From assembly GCF_945277285.1 (NCBI RefSeq), contig NZ_CALYPR010000003.1, forward strand, positions 248,001 to 312,000: a stretch of DNA of 64,000 nucleotides, read 5' to 3'. The DNA comes from an uncultured Bartonella sp. GTDB lineage: Bacteria > Pseudomonadota > Alphaproteobacteria > Rhizobiales > Rhizobiaceae. Shown piece by piece: positions 1-9,080 of this stretch. How positions within the stretch are numbered: the first letter of the stretch is position 1; the number at the start of each line of letters is the position of its first letter. Under the pieces are notes generated by a model. It was given only the letters and a program-made list of their open reading frames with translations, was not told where the DNA came from and searched no databases. Position numbers and translations under genes: made by a program.

Positions 1-603
1 CAAACTTTTGGGATAACGGGGCATCAAGAATAGTGTTTTTAGCGGTTTTGCATTTTTTAATTCAAGAAATTTCTGCCATTTGTGATAAAAAATTGATACT
101 TGATATTTAAATAGTTTCAGGAAAATACTCGTAGGCTCGAATACTCTCTAAAATATTGCGCGCCAAAAATCTCCCGCCGTAAACCTACGGTTTAAGGTAA
201 TAACGTTGCTCCTTGCCATTTTTCCGGACGTTTCTATCCTGCTGAAAATTAAAGGAGCTGTATTAGCCGAAAGAACTCCTTTGACCGAAATCTGGCAACA
301 ACAGGTATCGTGCTGCTTGGTACACATATCGTACTGATCATTGAAAAAAATATCACCGTTTACGGTAAGTGATCTGGTGCCCCCCCGATAAAACAGTAAG
401 CCAAATTTAAAGGTATGACCAATGGCACAAATCGGTCATTTCAAATCACTATCGGGATAAAGCTTTTTTGAAAAATGTTGGTTTCAAACGCTAATGAAAG
501 GGCTTTTCATTGCCATACCTTGCCGACAAACTTCTATATTTTTTTCAATTGCAAACTTGATTATTTTTATATAGTTTACACCCTAAAATAAAATGAGGGT
601 GAC
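1..603. other. Intergenic DNA without a confident gene
   Basis: No complete gene is visible upstream of the importer operon. The minus strand holds an open frame of about 95 codons (roughly 435 down to 148) that starts after a stop codon and has no convincing start; its translation includes GGTRSLTVNGD and a Cys-rich stretch. It may be a remnant of a degraded gene, but I do not recognise the family. The last 60 bases before the ATPase are AT-rich and presumably contain the operon promoter; I could not identify a Fur, Irr or RirA operator with confidence. Confidence 0.4.
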
Positions 604-1404
604 ATGAAACTTGACTTGCAAAACGTCAAATCGGGATATGGCAGGAAGACAATTTTGCATGATATTTCGGTCAATTTTGTTCAAGGGCACGTCACAGCAC
701 TTATCGGCCAAAACGGGTGCGGAAAATCTACACTTCTCAAGACCATTATGGGATTTATTGACCTTCAATGTGGCTCAATCACTTTGGGTAATGTCGACAT
801 TCGAAAATTTCACCGCAAAAAGCTTGCGCAATTGATTTCCTATCTGCCACAAGAAAGCTACTGTCCGGACTACCTTACTTTAGGCCAACTTATCGAGCTT
901 TCGTCGTATACGCGACAATCACTGTTTTCAGGCCCGTCATCTGAAGACCGTCAATATTTTCATGAAGTGCTCGAGATCGTCGGTTTAGCTGACAAGGCGC
1001 ATATTCCCGTCAATATGCTCTCGGGTGGGCAAAAGCAAAGAGCCTGGATTGCTTTAGTTCTGGCTCAGAAAACCGATATGATTCTGCTTGATGAACCGGT
1101 CAATCATCTTGATGTCAAATATCAATATTCGATTTTAAAACTCATTCGCGAATTGAGTACCAAACTAAGAAAAACAATCATCGTCGTTCTTCATGATATC
1201 AATCTGGCAACCTATTTTGCCGATTATGTTGTCATGTTGAAAAAAGGCCAAATTTACGCCCACGGATCAACGCAAGACATTGTCACTCAGGAAAACTTGC
1301 AACAGGTTTTTGATATTCCGTCTGAATTGTTTGTCCACAATGGCCACCTCATTTGCCAACCTTATCCGGATTGCACTCAATCCGTTCGATATATGGAAGA
1401 CTGA
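604..1404 (+). CDS. Iron-siderophore ABC transporter, ATP-binding protein (FecE/FhuC-like)
   Basis: Cytoplasmic ATPase (266 aa) that would power uptake of a ferric siderophore or related chelate through the two permeases encoded next. Walker A GQNGCGKST begins near residue 35, the ABC signature LSGGQKQR near residue 139, and Walker B with ILLDEPVNHLD near residue 160; the H-loop is in VVLHDINLA. Length and motif spacing fit the FecE/FhuC family. The ATG lies just after a GAGGGTG sequence. It is the first gene of a tightly packed operon: the next gene begins 1 base after its stop. The substrate cannot be deduced from the sequence. Confidence 0.9.
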   Translation: MKLDLQNVKSGYGRKTILHDISVNFVQGHVTALIGQNGCGKSTLLKTIMGFIDLQCGSITLGNVDIRKFHRKKLAQLISYLPQESYCPDYLTLGQLIELSSYTRQSLFSGPSSEDRQYFHEVLEIVGLADKAHIPVNMLSGGQKQRAWIALVLAQKTDMILLDEPVNHLDVKYQYSILKLIRELSTKLRKTIIVVLHDINLATYFADYVVMLKKGQIYAHGSTQDIVTQENLQQVFDIPSELFVHNGHLICQPYPDCTQSVRYMED

Positions 1405-1405
1405 C

Positions 1406-2416
1406 ATGAATTTTTCCAAATTCTGGGTGCCCGGTTTTTTATTATTATTTGTTACTTTCTATCTTAGCATAGCATGGGGAGGGACTTTATCGTCTCCATC
1501 GGATGTCTTTCATGTATTGATCTCGCAAAAGCCTGATGGATATGAACAGGCATCCATTCTTTATCAAAGATTTCCACGCGCAATCATTGCCGTTTACGCC
1601 GGACTTATAATGGCAAGCTCGGGTCTCGTATTTCAAGGACTTATACGAAATCCGCTTGCTTCGCCTTCTTCCCTCGGCATTAATGCCGGAGCAACGCTTT
1701 TTGTTGTAGGCAGCGCCTTAATATTTCAGGCAAATCTGGCAGAGCAGGGGGTAGCTGCTCTAGGAGGCGGGCTTTTCGGTTTTATTCTTTGCACAATTAT
1801 CGCCCGTTTTGTGAGCGGCAATGAAAAAACCATGGGACTTATGCTGATTTTGTCGGGATCACTTGTGACCATGTTACTCATAGGTCTAAGCAATGCACTT
1901 CTGCTTTCCTATGCCGACCGAAGAAGCGAATTTCTTTCATGGATTGCGGGCAATATCAACCACGCTTATATTAATCGCCTTTATCAATTCTGGTGGATCG
2001 GTTTACTCGCTCTCACATTGGTCTTTCTGTTGTCAAAGCCGCTTACCCTTATTCTTCTCGGCGACGAAAAGGCAACCTCGATGGGTGTGAGAACAGTAGC
2101 AGTCTCACGCCTTGCCATGGCATGTGCTATCGTTGCTTCATGTGCTGCTGTGGCGGTTTGCGGGCCAATCAGCTTTATTGGTCTTATTGTGCCGCACATG
2201 ATTAGGCCACTCGTTGGGCAAAACTTTCGCATAACTTTGCCCGCATCTGCATTAAGCGGAGCAATTTTGTGTTTGCTAGCAACGACAATTTCGCAGAATG
2301 CCTTTCAGCCTTATATTGTCAATACCGGCATTATTCTTGATCTGTTCGGCGGAGTTGTATTCATTCTTTTGATCCGGAAATTCTATATTTCACCGGGAAA
2401 CCGGAGCAATATATGA
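1406..2416 (+). CDS. Iron-siderophore ABC transporter, permease (FecCD family)
   Basis: Polytopic inner-membrane permease (336 aa) of the FecCD/BtuC family. The ATG at 1406 was chosen because it sits directly after the ATPase stop and gives a normal N-terminus (MNFSKFWVPG) followed by the first hydrophobic helix; the frame is open further upstream, but only through the ATPase gene. Family hallmarks visible are RFPRAIIAVYAGLIMASSGLVFQGLIRNP near residues 60-95 and the late GPISFIGLIVPH segment that contacts the ATPase. The stop codon overlaps the start of the second permease (ATGA), indicating translational coupling. Confidence 0.9.
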   Translation: MNFSKFWVPGFLLLFVTFYLSIAWGGTLSSPSDVFHVLISQKPDGYEQASILYQRFPRAIIAVYAGLIMASSGLVFQGLIRNPLASPSSLGINAGATLFVVGSALIFQANLAEQGVAALGGGLFGFILCTIIARFVSGNEKTMGLMLILSGSLVTMLLIGLSNALLLSYADRRSEFLSWIAGNINHAYINRLYQFWWIGLLALTLVFLLSKPLTLILLGDEKATSMGVRTVAVSRLAMACAIVASCAAVAVCGPISFIGLIVPHMIRPLVGQNFRITLPASALSGAILCLLATTISQNAFQPYIVNTGIILDLFGGVVFILLIRKFYISPGNRSNI

Positions 2417-3474
2417 AAATTCGTGACACGCTTGATAAGCATCGTTCTATCCGTTTTTCCAATGGCAATGAAATTGTTATAAAAGATCTCCTCGTTGGCT
2501 TATTGCTGGTTTTTTTCATAATTGTTCTTTTTCTTGTGTCTTTGAACTTTGGGAGCATTAATACCGGCCTTAAAGACCTCTGGAAATTGCTCATTGGTGA
2601 AAATATCGACCAGCAATCCTATTTTGCATTACAGAATGTGCGACTTCCTAGACTGTTTCTTGCATTGCTGATCGGTTGGAGTGTTGCCGTCTCCGGTGCT
2701 ATACTACAACCAATTGCCCGCAATCCGTTGGCGGATCCCGGCCTATTTGGCATTAGCCATGGTTCTTTGACTACAACGATTGTCTTGCTGGCATTTATTC
2801 CAACGGCATCCCGTGTTCTTATCACTTTTGCCTCGCTTGTCGGCGGAGTAGTAACAGCTATTTTATTGATTGCTCTCGTCGGTATACGCCATTCGGCTGG
2901 TCTTGTTATTTTGCTTATGGGTATTGCTGTTGCCACTGTTCTTGCCTCGATCAACTCTTTTCTCATTCTCTATTTGCCGACAGAGGCTTCCTATAATGCA
3001 TCAAGCTGGATGGCTGGCTCACTTTTTCAGGCAAACTGGTCAGCTGTATTTGCTTTCACACCACTGTTTCTATTCAGTCTCATTGCTATGCTACTGGCAG
3101 GGCGATCTCTTAACCGTTTTGATTTAGGAAGTGAGTTGGCACTTTCGCTTGGTGAATCTGTTGTTACTTCTCGGCCGTTATTATTGATTTTTGCGGTTTT
3201 GTTGAGTTCGGCTTCGGTGACAATTGTTGGGCCGCTCGCTTTTCTCGGCATTCTAGCCCCCCAACTTGCCCAATTTTTGACGGGCACCAACGGTAGCGCC
3301 AGACTTTATCTTTCGGGGCTGGTTGGCTCCAATCTGGTGATTGGTGCCGATATTATTTCTAAAAATGCTACTACAATTTCAATGCCTTTAGGATTAACGA
3401 CGACAATTATCGGCGTTCCTCTTTTTATCATCATTCTGCGTCTTAGGACACTTAACCAATATTTTCACAAATAG
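2413..3474 (+). CDS. Iron-siderophore ABC transporter, second permease (FecCD family)
   Basis: Second FecCD-type permease (353 aa), which should form the heterodimeric membrane channel with the preceding gene. It has a hydrophilic N-terminal stretch of about 30 residues, then some nine or ten hydrophobic segments. The family signatures RLPRLFLALLIGWSVAVSGA and GPLAFLGILAPQLAQ are present, the latter being the coupling-helix region. It overlaps the upstream permease by 4 bases and is followed after 10 bases by the binding protein gene. Confidence 0.9.
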   Translation: MKIRDTLDKHRSIRFSNGNEIVIKDLLVGLLLVFFIIVLFLVSLNFGSINTGLKDLWKLLIGENIDQQSYFALQNVRLPRLFLALLIGWSVAVSGAILQPIARNPLADPGLFGISHGSLTTTIVLLAFIPTASRVLITFASLVGGVVTAILLIALVGIRHSAGLVILLMGIAVATVLASINSFLILYLPTEASYNASSWMAGSLFQANWSAVFAFTPLFLFSLIAMLLAGRSLNRFDLGSELALSLGESVVTSRPLLLIFAVLLSSASVTIVGPLAFLGILAPQLAQFLTGTNGSARLYLSGLVGSNLVIGADIISKNATTISMPLGLTTTIIGVPLFIIILRLRTLNQYFHK

Positions 3475-3484
3475 GGGAAATCTC

Positions 3485-4447
3485 ATGCCTATTAAACATT
3501 CGATCGTCTTATTGCTGGCGGCTTTACTTTCAATTTTGAGCAACGCCCATGCACGGGAAGTTGTTGATACAATGGGGCGAACGGTCGATATACCAGACCA
3601 TCCGAGCAGGGTAGTTGTCATGAGTGAACCAGCTATCGGCGTACCGATGATTGAACTTGGCATTGAACCGATAGGCAGTTTTGGTCGTGCAGATGACGGT
3701 ACATATCAGGTCGGGGCCGATTTTATCGACATCTTTTTTGGCCCGAAACAGAAAAAACCAAAAGGCATTGGTAATAATCGTCAGGTAGATCTTGAGAAGC
3801 TTTATGCAATGAAACCTGATCTCATTATTGGAACCGAATTCGATGTCAACAAGCTCAAACAGCTTTCCACAATCGCACCGGTTTATATGCAGCATTATAC
3901 AACCGGCCATCTTGATAATTTTGCAATTGAAGAAAATCTTGCCCAGCTTTTTAACAAAGAAAACACGTTTCAAGAATTAAAAGCAAAATATCTGGAGGAT
4001 GTCTCCGAGACAAAAAAACAGCTTTCTGAAAGCCTAGAAAACAAAACCTATTTGGCCGTCATTATTATGGATCAAATTAATATTGTCGGCGAGGGGATTG
4101 GCGTGTCGCAACCGCTTAATGATTTAGGTATGAAACCTTTTGAAGTGTCTAAAGACCAAATTCGTTCAGATGGTTCGCCGAGAATTGTATTGCCGATAAG
4201 TGCTGAAACATTTGGAACGCTTAATCCTGATATTTTGGTGGTTGTTATTAATTGGGGTGAACCTGACAAAAGTGTGGCAGCTACACGTGAAGCATTGAAT
4301 AAACTAGTTCCGGGATGGGAGAATTATGTGAAACCGGCCCGCGAAGGACGTGTCCTTTATCTTGACGGTTCCAAGGTTTTTACCCCGAGCTTCTTAAGTG
4401 CCCGTTACACTTTAGGCGAGATCAGAAACTGGGCGAAAATGAAATAA
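3485..4447 (+). CDS. Periplasmic iron-siderophore binding protein (PF01497-type)
   Basis: Substrate-binding protein (320 aa) that should deliver a ferric chelate to the FecCD-type permeases. A signal peptide is evident at residues 1-23 (MPIKHSIVLLLAALLSILSNAHA). The mature protein opens with REVVDTMGRTVDIPDHPSRVVV, typical of this family, and includes the GIEPIGSFG and YAMKPDLIIG segments of the N-terminal lobe. It has no lipobox, so it is probably soluble in the periplasm. A GGGGAAAT sequence just upstream can serve as ribosome binding site. Last ABC gene before the outer-membrane receptor. Confidence 0.88.
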   Translation: MPIKHSIVLLLAALLSILSNAHAREVVDTMGRTVDIPDHPSRVVVMSEPAIGVPMIELGIEPIGSFGRADDGTYQVGADFIDIFFGPKQKKPKGIGNNRQVDLEKLYAMKPDLIIGTEFDVNKLKQLSTIAPVYMQHYTTGHLDNFAIEENLAQLFNKENTFQELKAKYLEDVSETKKQLSESLENKTYLAVIIMDQINIVGEGIGVSQPLNDLGMKPFEVSKDQIRSDGSPRIVLPISAETFGTLNPDILVVVINWGEPDKSVAATREALNKLVPGWENYVKPAREGRVLYLDGSKVFTPSFLSARYTLGEIRNWAKMK

Positions 4448-4535
4448 TTTATTTCATACTATAAAATAATTGTTGACTAAAAATTAATCATGAGTAATAA
4501 AGTCATCTTTCTTTTGGCTATCAAGGGTTCATTCG

Positions 4536-6662
4536 ATGTCAACACCTTTATTGAAAACCAGATTTCTCATTACTACAGCTCATTACCGGTTGTTCTGTGG
4601 CTTCATTTTTTTGTCGGTTACCTTTCCCACTGCTTTTGCAGAAGAAAACAAAGAGCAACAGACCTCTGCCAACACCTCTGCCAACACTACTGTTTTGGAA
4701 AAAGTTGTTATTAGTGGCGAAAAAACTTTGAGATCGCTACAGCATACTACAAGTTCGGTCACTGCTATCAGTGGCAAAAGTATTGAAGAAAAACCTGCTA
4801 TCGCAACGCTTTCGGATTTGTTGAAAGGTGCGCCAAATGTTCTTTATACCAATGAAAGTGAGCCGCCAATTATCCGAGGTATTGATACCAAAGGACCGGT
4901 AGCCAAAGGCAACGCTTATCTTGCAAACCCTATTCCCCGTGCAACAATCAGCGTTGACGGACGCTATTTGAGCGCCGGAGAATTCGGCCTCGGTGCGGCC
5001 CCAATATGGGATGTTGAATCCGTCGAAGTTTTCCGTGGTCCACAAACAACAACGCAGGGTGCCAATGCAATTGCCGGAGCGATTGTCATCAACACCAAAG
5101 ATCCGACTTTTACTCCTGAAGCTGAACTGCAAACGCTTTACGGTACAAGGGAAGAAAAACGGGGTTCACTCATGGCCTCGGGACCATTGACAGAAGAGCT
5201 CGCAGGGCGTGTTGCACTGGATTATAGTGGCCGTGACACATTTATCAAATATACCAATCCACAATTTATGGATGGCGATATGGATAATGATCCAAGAAAC
5301 GTCAATGGCCGGGTCAAATTACTATGGAAGCCTTCTGAATTGCCCGGATTTGAAGGAAAACTCACGTATTCGCATATGGATGTAAAAAAACCGGCTTTTG
5401 AAATTGCATCCCATCCGTATCATTTGAATCATGATACTCGTGACAGTACCGACTATATCCAAACGAAAACTGACGCGGGGATTCTTGATCTCAAATACGA
5501 TCTAGGCAATACGATTGTTCTGTTCAACGAATTACAATATTCAAGCGGGGATTATAGCTACAATTTTGGTAAAGCCTTTGCCGGCACTGCAACAAAAGAT
5601 TACGATAACGTTGCCAACGAGTTTCGTGTTAATTTTGGCGATGAAACAACGACTTTGAGTGGTCTGGGAGGTGTCTTCTATTCAAAAAGCAAATCTAAAA
5701 ATAATTTGTTGAATTTATATGCATCAAGTGATTTCACCATAGATCAGGATAGCGTTGGCGTTTTCAGTGAATTGACCTATCGTTTTGCGGAAAAATGGGC
5801 ATTGACTGGCGGTTTGCGTTATCAATATGACGGAATTAGACATGATGGCGTTGCAAGTTATGTACTCGGTGTGCGCCATATCTATGACGACAGTTTCGAT
5901 GCGGTACTTCCCAAAATCTCGTTGTCTTATGACATTCTTGATGACGTGACCGTTGGTGTCATGGCTTCACGCGGTTATTTACCAGGCGGTACCGGTTTGA
6001 ACTTTTATGGTAAAAGATATTATTATTTCGATGCTGAAAAAGCCTGGAATTACGAGATATTCTCACGTATCAACGTGCTTGATAGCAAACTCTCACTTAC
6101 GCCAAACATCTTTTATACACGTTATACAGATGCACAACGTTCAGTGACCGATTATATTGAAGGTAAACCATGGGGATCTGTGATTGTCAACGCAGATGAA
6201 GCAAAGGCTTATGGCGTTGAAATGGGCGCAGATTACCAGCTGCTTGACAATTTGTTGTTGCGTGGCGGAGTTGGCATTCTGCGCACAGAAATCAATAAAT
6301 TTGGTGATATGCGTGGCAACGTTTTCAACGGAAAGGACTTTGCCAAGGCACCGGGATATATGTTCAATGTCGGTGCTGACTGGGATGTCATCGAGAAATT
6401 CCGCGTTAGTGGCGACGTTCGTTTCACCGATGATTATTATTCGACAGATGATAATGATCCGGCTTTGCGTGTTGGTTCTTATGCAATTGCAAACATGCAG
6501 ATATCCTATAAACCTAATGAAAATATGGAAATCTTCGGCTACGCTAAAAATCTGTTTGATGAACGTGTACCAACGGAAAAAAATCTGGATCGTGTCGTCG
6601 GTGTTCAGGCCTATATGACTGAACCGCGATCGTTTGGGGTTGGCTTGAAAACAAAATTCTAG
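4536..6662 (+). CDS. TonB-dependent outer-membrane siderophore receptor
   Basis: Outer-membrane gated barrel (708 aa) likely to import the chelate handled by the upstream ABC system. A signal peptide ends around residue 35 (FPTAFA, then EENKEQ). A TonB-box-like stretch EKVVISGEK follows, then a plug domain with TLSDLLKGAPNV, PPIIRGIDTKGP and VESVEVFRGPQTTTQGANAIAGAI, and a barrel ending in FGVGLKTKF with a terminal aromatic residue. A short Thr/Ala/Asn repeat (TSANTSANT) precedes the TonB box. It lies 88 bases after the binding protein and is probably co-transcribed. The ligand is unknown. Confidence 0.9.
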   Translation: MSTPLLKTRFLITTAHYRLFCGFIFLSVTFPTAFAEENKEQQTSANTSANTTVLEKVVISGEKTLRSLQHTTSSVTAISGKSIEEKPAIATLSDLLKGAPNVLYTNESEPPIIRGIDTKGPVAKGNAYLANPIPRATISVDGRYLSAGEFGLGAAPIWDVESVEVFRGPQTTTQGANAIAGAIVINTKDPTFTPEAELQTLYGTREEKRGSLMASGPLTEELAGRVALDYSGRDTFIKYTNPQFMDGDMDNDPRNVNGRVKLLWKPSELPGFEGKLTYSHMDVKKPAFEIASHPYHLNHDTRDSTDYIQTKTDAGILDLKYDLGNTIVLFNELQYSSGDYSYNFGKAFAGTATKDYDNVANEFRVNFGDETTTLSGLGGVFYSKSKSKNNLLNLYASSDFTIDQDSVGVFSELTYRFAEKWALTGGLRYQYDGIRHDGVASYVLGVRHIYDDSFDAVLPKISLSYDILDDVTVGVMASRGYLPGGTGLNFYGKRYYYFDAEKAWNYEIFSRINVLDSKLSLTPNIFYTRYTDAQRSVTDYIEGKPWGSVIVNADEAKAYGVEMGADYQLLDNLLLRGGVGILRTEINKFGDMRGNVFNGKDFAKAPGYMFNVGADWDVIEKFRVSGDVRFTDDYYSTDDNDPALRVGSYAIANMQISYKPNENMEIFGYAKNLFDERVPTEKNLDRVVGVQAYMTEPRSFGVGLKTKF

Positions 6663-7034
6663 TTGAGACTGAAACAATTGTTTCATAGCCTATATCGTTT
6701 ACCAAAGGCCACAGGAATCGAAATTCTAAGGCATTTTTCTGTATGTGCGAAAAGGCTCAATATTGTCCAACAAAACTATTTACTTCAACAGGTTAGCCAC
6801 TAATTCTTTCTTTGAATACGCAAGATATTAAAAATTGGCATTCAAACGAAAATTGAATAAGCCTTTAGAACGCGTTATAAATTTTTTGGCCGGCTTGCTG
6901 TCTTTTAAAATATGCAATACCTGAAGCCTACAAACAACAATTGCAAACCTGCTTTAATTGTGTCGATTACGGTTTTGTGATATAGTTTTTTCCAGAAAAT
7001 TGCACTTCACCATTAAAAAACTTGTAGGGCAGCT
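6663..7034. other. Intergenic region between receptor and TetR regulator, with a perfect palindrome
   Basis: No gene is seen. A perfect 16-base palindrome TGAAACAATTGTTTCA lies at 6670-6685, only 8 bases after the receptor stop codon. It could be the operator of a dimeric regulator or part of an RNA hairpin; there is no long T-run after it, so a classic terminator is less likely. The remainder is AT-rich and presumably contains the promoter of the TetR-family gene. Confidence 0.4.
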
Positions 7035-7655
7035 ATGAACAAAACACCCAAAAAAAACTTACGGGGTAGGCCGCCCACTATTACGCGCGAAAAAATTTTA
7101 GAAACAAGTATCAAGATCGGTCTGCCAAACATTACTTTTGTCGGCGTTGCGGAAAAACTGGGTGTCAGTCATATGGCACTCTATAACCACGTCAACGGCC
7201 TTGATGCATTAAAAACTCTGGTGGCAGAAACTATATTTTTAAACTGGAATTTGCCAGAAATTGATGCTGACTGTGCACTCGGGGACTATCTCATAAAACT
7301 TGCTGTATCAATGTGGAAGCTCGTTGAAACACACGCCGGGATAACACCTTATCTCTTGCGCCGTGATATGATTACACCGGCAATTGAACTCCGCATTGCT
7401 GACCATCAGGAAAAACTTGCAAAACAATATAACTTGCCTCTTATTCAAGCTCATTGGTTGGGGTTTACCATTTCCTATCATACGCTTTCGGTAGCCGATA
7501 GCGTTTTACCCGATAATACGGATGAAGAGGATCAAACGCGTTATCAATCAGACTTTGGCATTAATGGCATAGATGACGAATACGCTATTGGCATCCGCGC
7601 TTTAATCGCTGGTTGTCTTTCTATATTGAATGAAATTACTGAAAAACAACGATAG
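7035..7655 (+). CDS. TetR/AcrR-family transcriptional regulator
   Basis: Putative DNA-binding repressor (206 aa). The N-terminal region has the TetR layout: a basic start with GRPP, the sequence TREKILETSIKIGLPNITF, then the helix-turn-helix FVGVAEKLGVSHMALYNHV at about residues 36-54. The C-terminal half is helical and would form the ligand-binding and dimer domain; it does not point to a particular ligand. It is transcribed in the same direction as the iron uptake genes but separated by 372 bases, so it is probably an independent unit. Whether it controls the iron operon is unknown. Confidence 0.82.
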   Translation: MNKTPKKNLRGRPPTITREKILETSIKIGLPNITFVGVAEKLGVSHMALYNHVNGLDALKTLVAETIFLNWNLPEIDADCALGDYLIKLAVSMWKLVETHAGITPYLLRRDMITPAIELRIADHQEKLAKQYNLPLIQAHWLGFTISYHTLSVADSVLPDNTDEEDQTRYQSDFGINGIDDEYAIGIRALIAGCLSILNEITEKQR

Positions 7656-7979
7656 CCAAAATTGAAGTGTGATGCGCTATTGATGAACGATAAACGGCAA
7701 GGCCTAATTCCAAAAATTATCTAAAAGTTCCATAATATATCTTATGCAATTATTTCCGCCCACATAATTTGAAAAAATTTAAAATACGTATGGTCATTGA
7801 AATGAAAATTGCTCCCGGAAATAACTTTTTTGCCCTCGACCAGCATTCTGATCAAATATTTGTTAAGCAGCCGCTTTAAAATGAAAAAACGATATTGCTG
7901 TTTTTATCAGGCGCTTTTAATTTTCGTACGCACTCAATTAAAACCAAATAATGCTGCTCAAGCATGTAAAACGCTTGTA
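7656..7979. other. Intergenic region upstream of the lexA control region
   Basis: AT-rich sequence between the TetR-family gene and the SOS box of lexA. I see no gene, RNA or repeat here. Confidence 0.4.
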
Positions 7980-8020
7980 GAACATTAATAGAACATATAG
8001 TGTATGTTCTGGTTTTGTTT
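7980..8020. promoter_or_regulatory. SOS (LexA) box upstream of lexA, with a degenerate second site
   Basis: GAAC-ATTAATA-GAAC at 7980-7994 is the exact reverse complement of GTTC-N7-GTTC, the LexA operator established for Alphaproteobacteria. Twelve bases further on, GTTC-TGGTTTT-GTTT at 8006-8020 matches the same motif with one mismatch in the second half. The two sites lie 29-69 bases before the lexA start codon, consistent with autorepression and induction after DNA damage. The second site is an inference. Confidence 0.8.
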
Positions 8021-8048
8021 CTATTGATTCGCGTTGGTGGAGAGTTTT

Positions 8049-8768
8049 ATGCTAACCCGTAAGCAGTATGAATTGCTTCTATTCATTCATAACCGGCTTA
8101 AAGAAACCGGTATCCCTCCTTCTTATGATGAGATGAAGGAAGCTTTAGATCTCGCTTCAAAATCTGGCATTCACCGTTTGATTACCGCATTGGAAGAACG
8201 CGGTTTTATCCGCAGGCTACCTAATCGGGCACGCGCTTTAGAAGTGTTAAAATTGCCTGAAACGATGTTACAGAGCTTGAATAGTCCACGAAAATTTTTG
8301 CCAAATGTAATTGAAGGTACAAAAAATAAGCCGCTTAAAAATATTAGTCAGAAAGAAGTAGCGAGCGGTGAAAGCGGACAGGCTGCAAATGTAAATGTAC
8401 CTGTGATGGGACGTATTGCAGCGGGCGTTCCTATTTCTGCCATACAAAATCAAACCAATATGCTTTCATTACCACCTGATATGATTGGAAGTGGTGAACA
8501 CTACGCCCTCGAGGTTAGAGGGGATTCGATGATAAACGCAGGAATTTTTGACGGAGATACTGTTATTATCAAGCGCGGTGACACAGCAAATCCCGGAGAG
8601 ATTATCGTTGCACTTGTCGATGATGAAGAGGCAACGTTGAAGCGTTATCGTCGTAGAGGTGCCTCAATTGCTCTGGAAGCTGCCAATCCCGCCTATGAAA
8701 CCAGGATATTCGGCCCTAATCGTATCAAAATACAGGGGAAGCTGGTCGGGTTGATACGACGTTATTAA
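8049..8768 (+). CDS. lexA: LexA repressor, SOS regulator
   Basis: Repressor-protease (239 aa) of the SOS regulon. The ATG at 8049 was chosen because the protein then starts [10 protein letters not shown] as in other LexA proteins and GGTGGAGAG precedes it; in-frame upstream starts would add five residues. The N-terminal winged HTH covers roughly residues 1-65. The autocleavage pair is Ala125-Gly126 in GRIAAGVP; the catalytic dyad is Ser160 (RGDSM) and Lys198 (ATLKRY). A linker of about 60 residues between the domains is longer than in E. coli LexA, as usual in Rhizobiales. Regulated by the SOS box just upstream. Confidence 0.96.
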   Translation: MLTRKQYELLLFIHNRLKETGIPPSYDEMKEALDLASKSGIHRLITALEERGFIRRLPNRARALEVLKLPETMLQSLNSPRKFLPNVIEGTKNKPLKNISQKEVASGESGQAANVNVPVMGRIAAGVPISAIQNQTNMLSLPPDMIGSGEHYALEVRGDSMINAGIFDGDTVIIKRGDTANPGEIIVALVDDEEATLKRYRRRGASIALEAANPAYETRIFGPNRIKIQGKLVGLIRRY

Positions 8769-9080
8769 TTTCGCTAAGTTTTCATATTACCGACAGGCTG
8801 TATGCCCGTAAAAAGGTCTGCTGTAATTGTAAAAATATATGTATAAAAAAATATAGTGATTTTTGGTTTTCGGTTAGGCGTTCGTTTTTTAACTTCAATC
8901 TTTTACTTACAAACACCTGTGTATGTATGAAAAATAATTTTCTGAACCAAAAATCAAAAACCGTAGTGCGATTGGCTCGACTGGTATATTTTCACATATG
9001 TGACCTTGTATTTTTTTAAAAAAAGGTTAGGTCACTCGAAACGTGTTGTTGTTAGGTTTTGCATTGCTATAGGATATAAT
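8769..9080. other. Intergenic region lexA-rimO
   Basis: About 310 bases, AT-rich, without a recognisable gene or terminator hairpin. An open reading frame reaches into it from rimO, but its sequence before MSAPRV is not conserved-looking and is treated as leader. Confidence 0.4.

Noticed and set aside
4448-4535. An iron-responsive operator (TGA-N9-TCA or Fur box) ahead of the TonB receptor
   Set aside because: TGACTAAAAATTAATCA has an 11-base, not a 9-base, spacer; not enough to call a site.
9000-9080. A longer RimO beginning at 9000
   Set aside because: The additional N-terminal residues do not resemble RimO; MSAPRV at 9081 has a good ribosome binding site.
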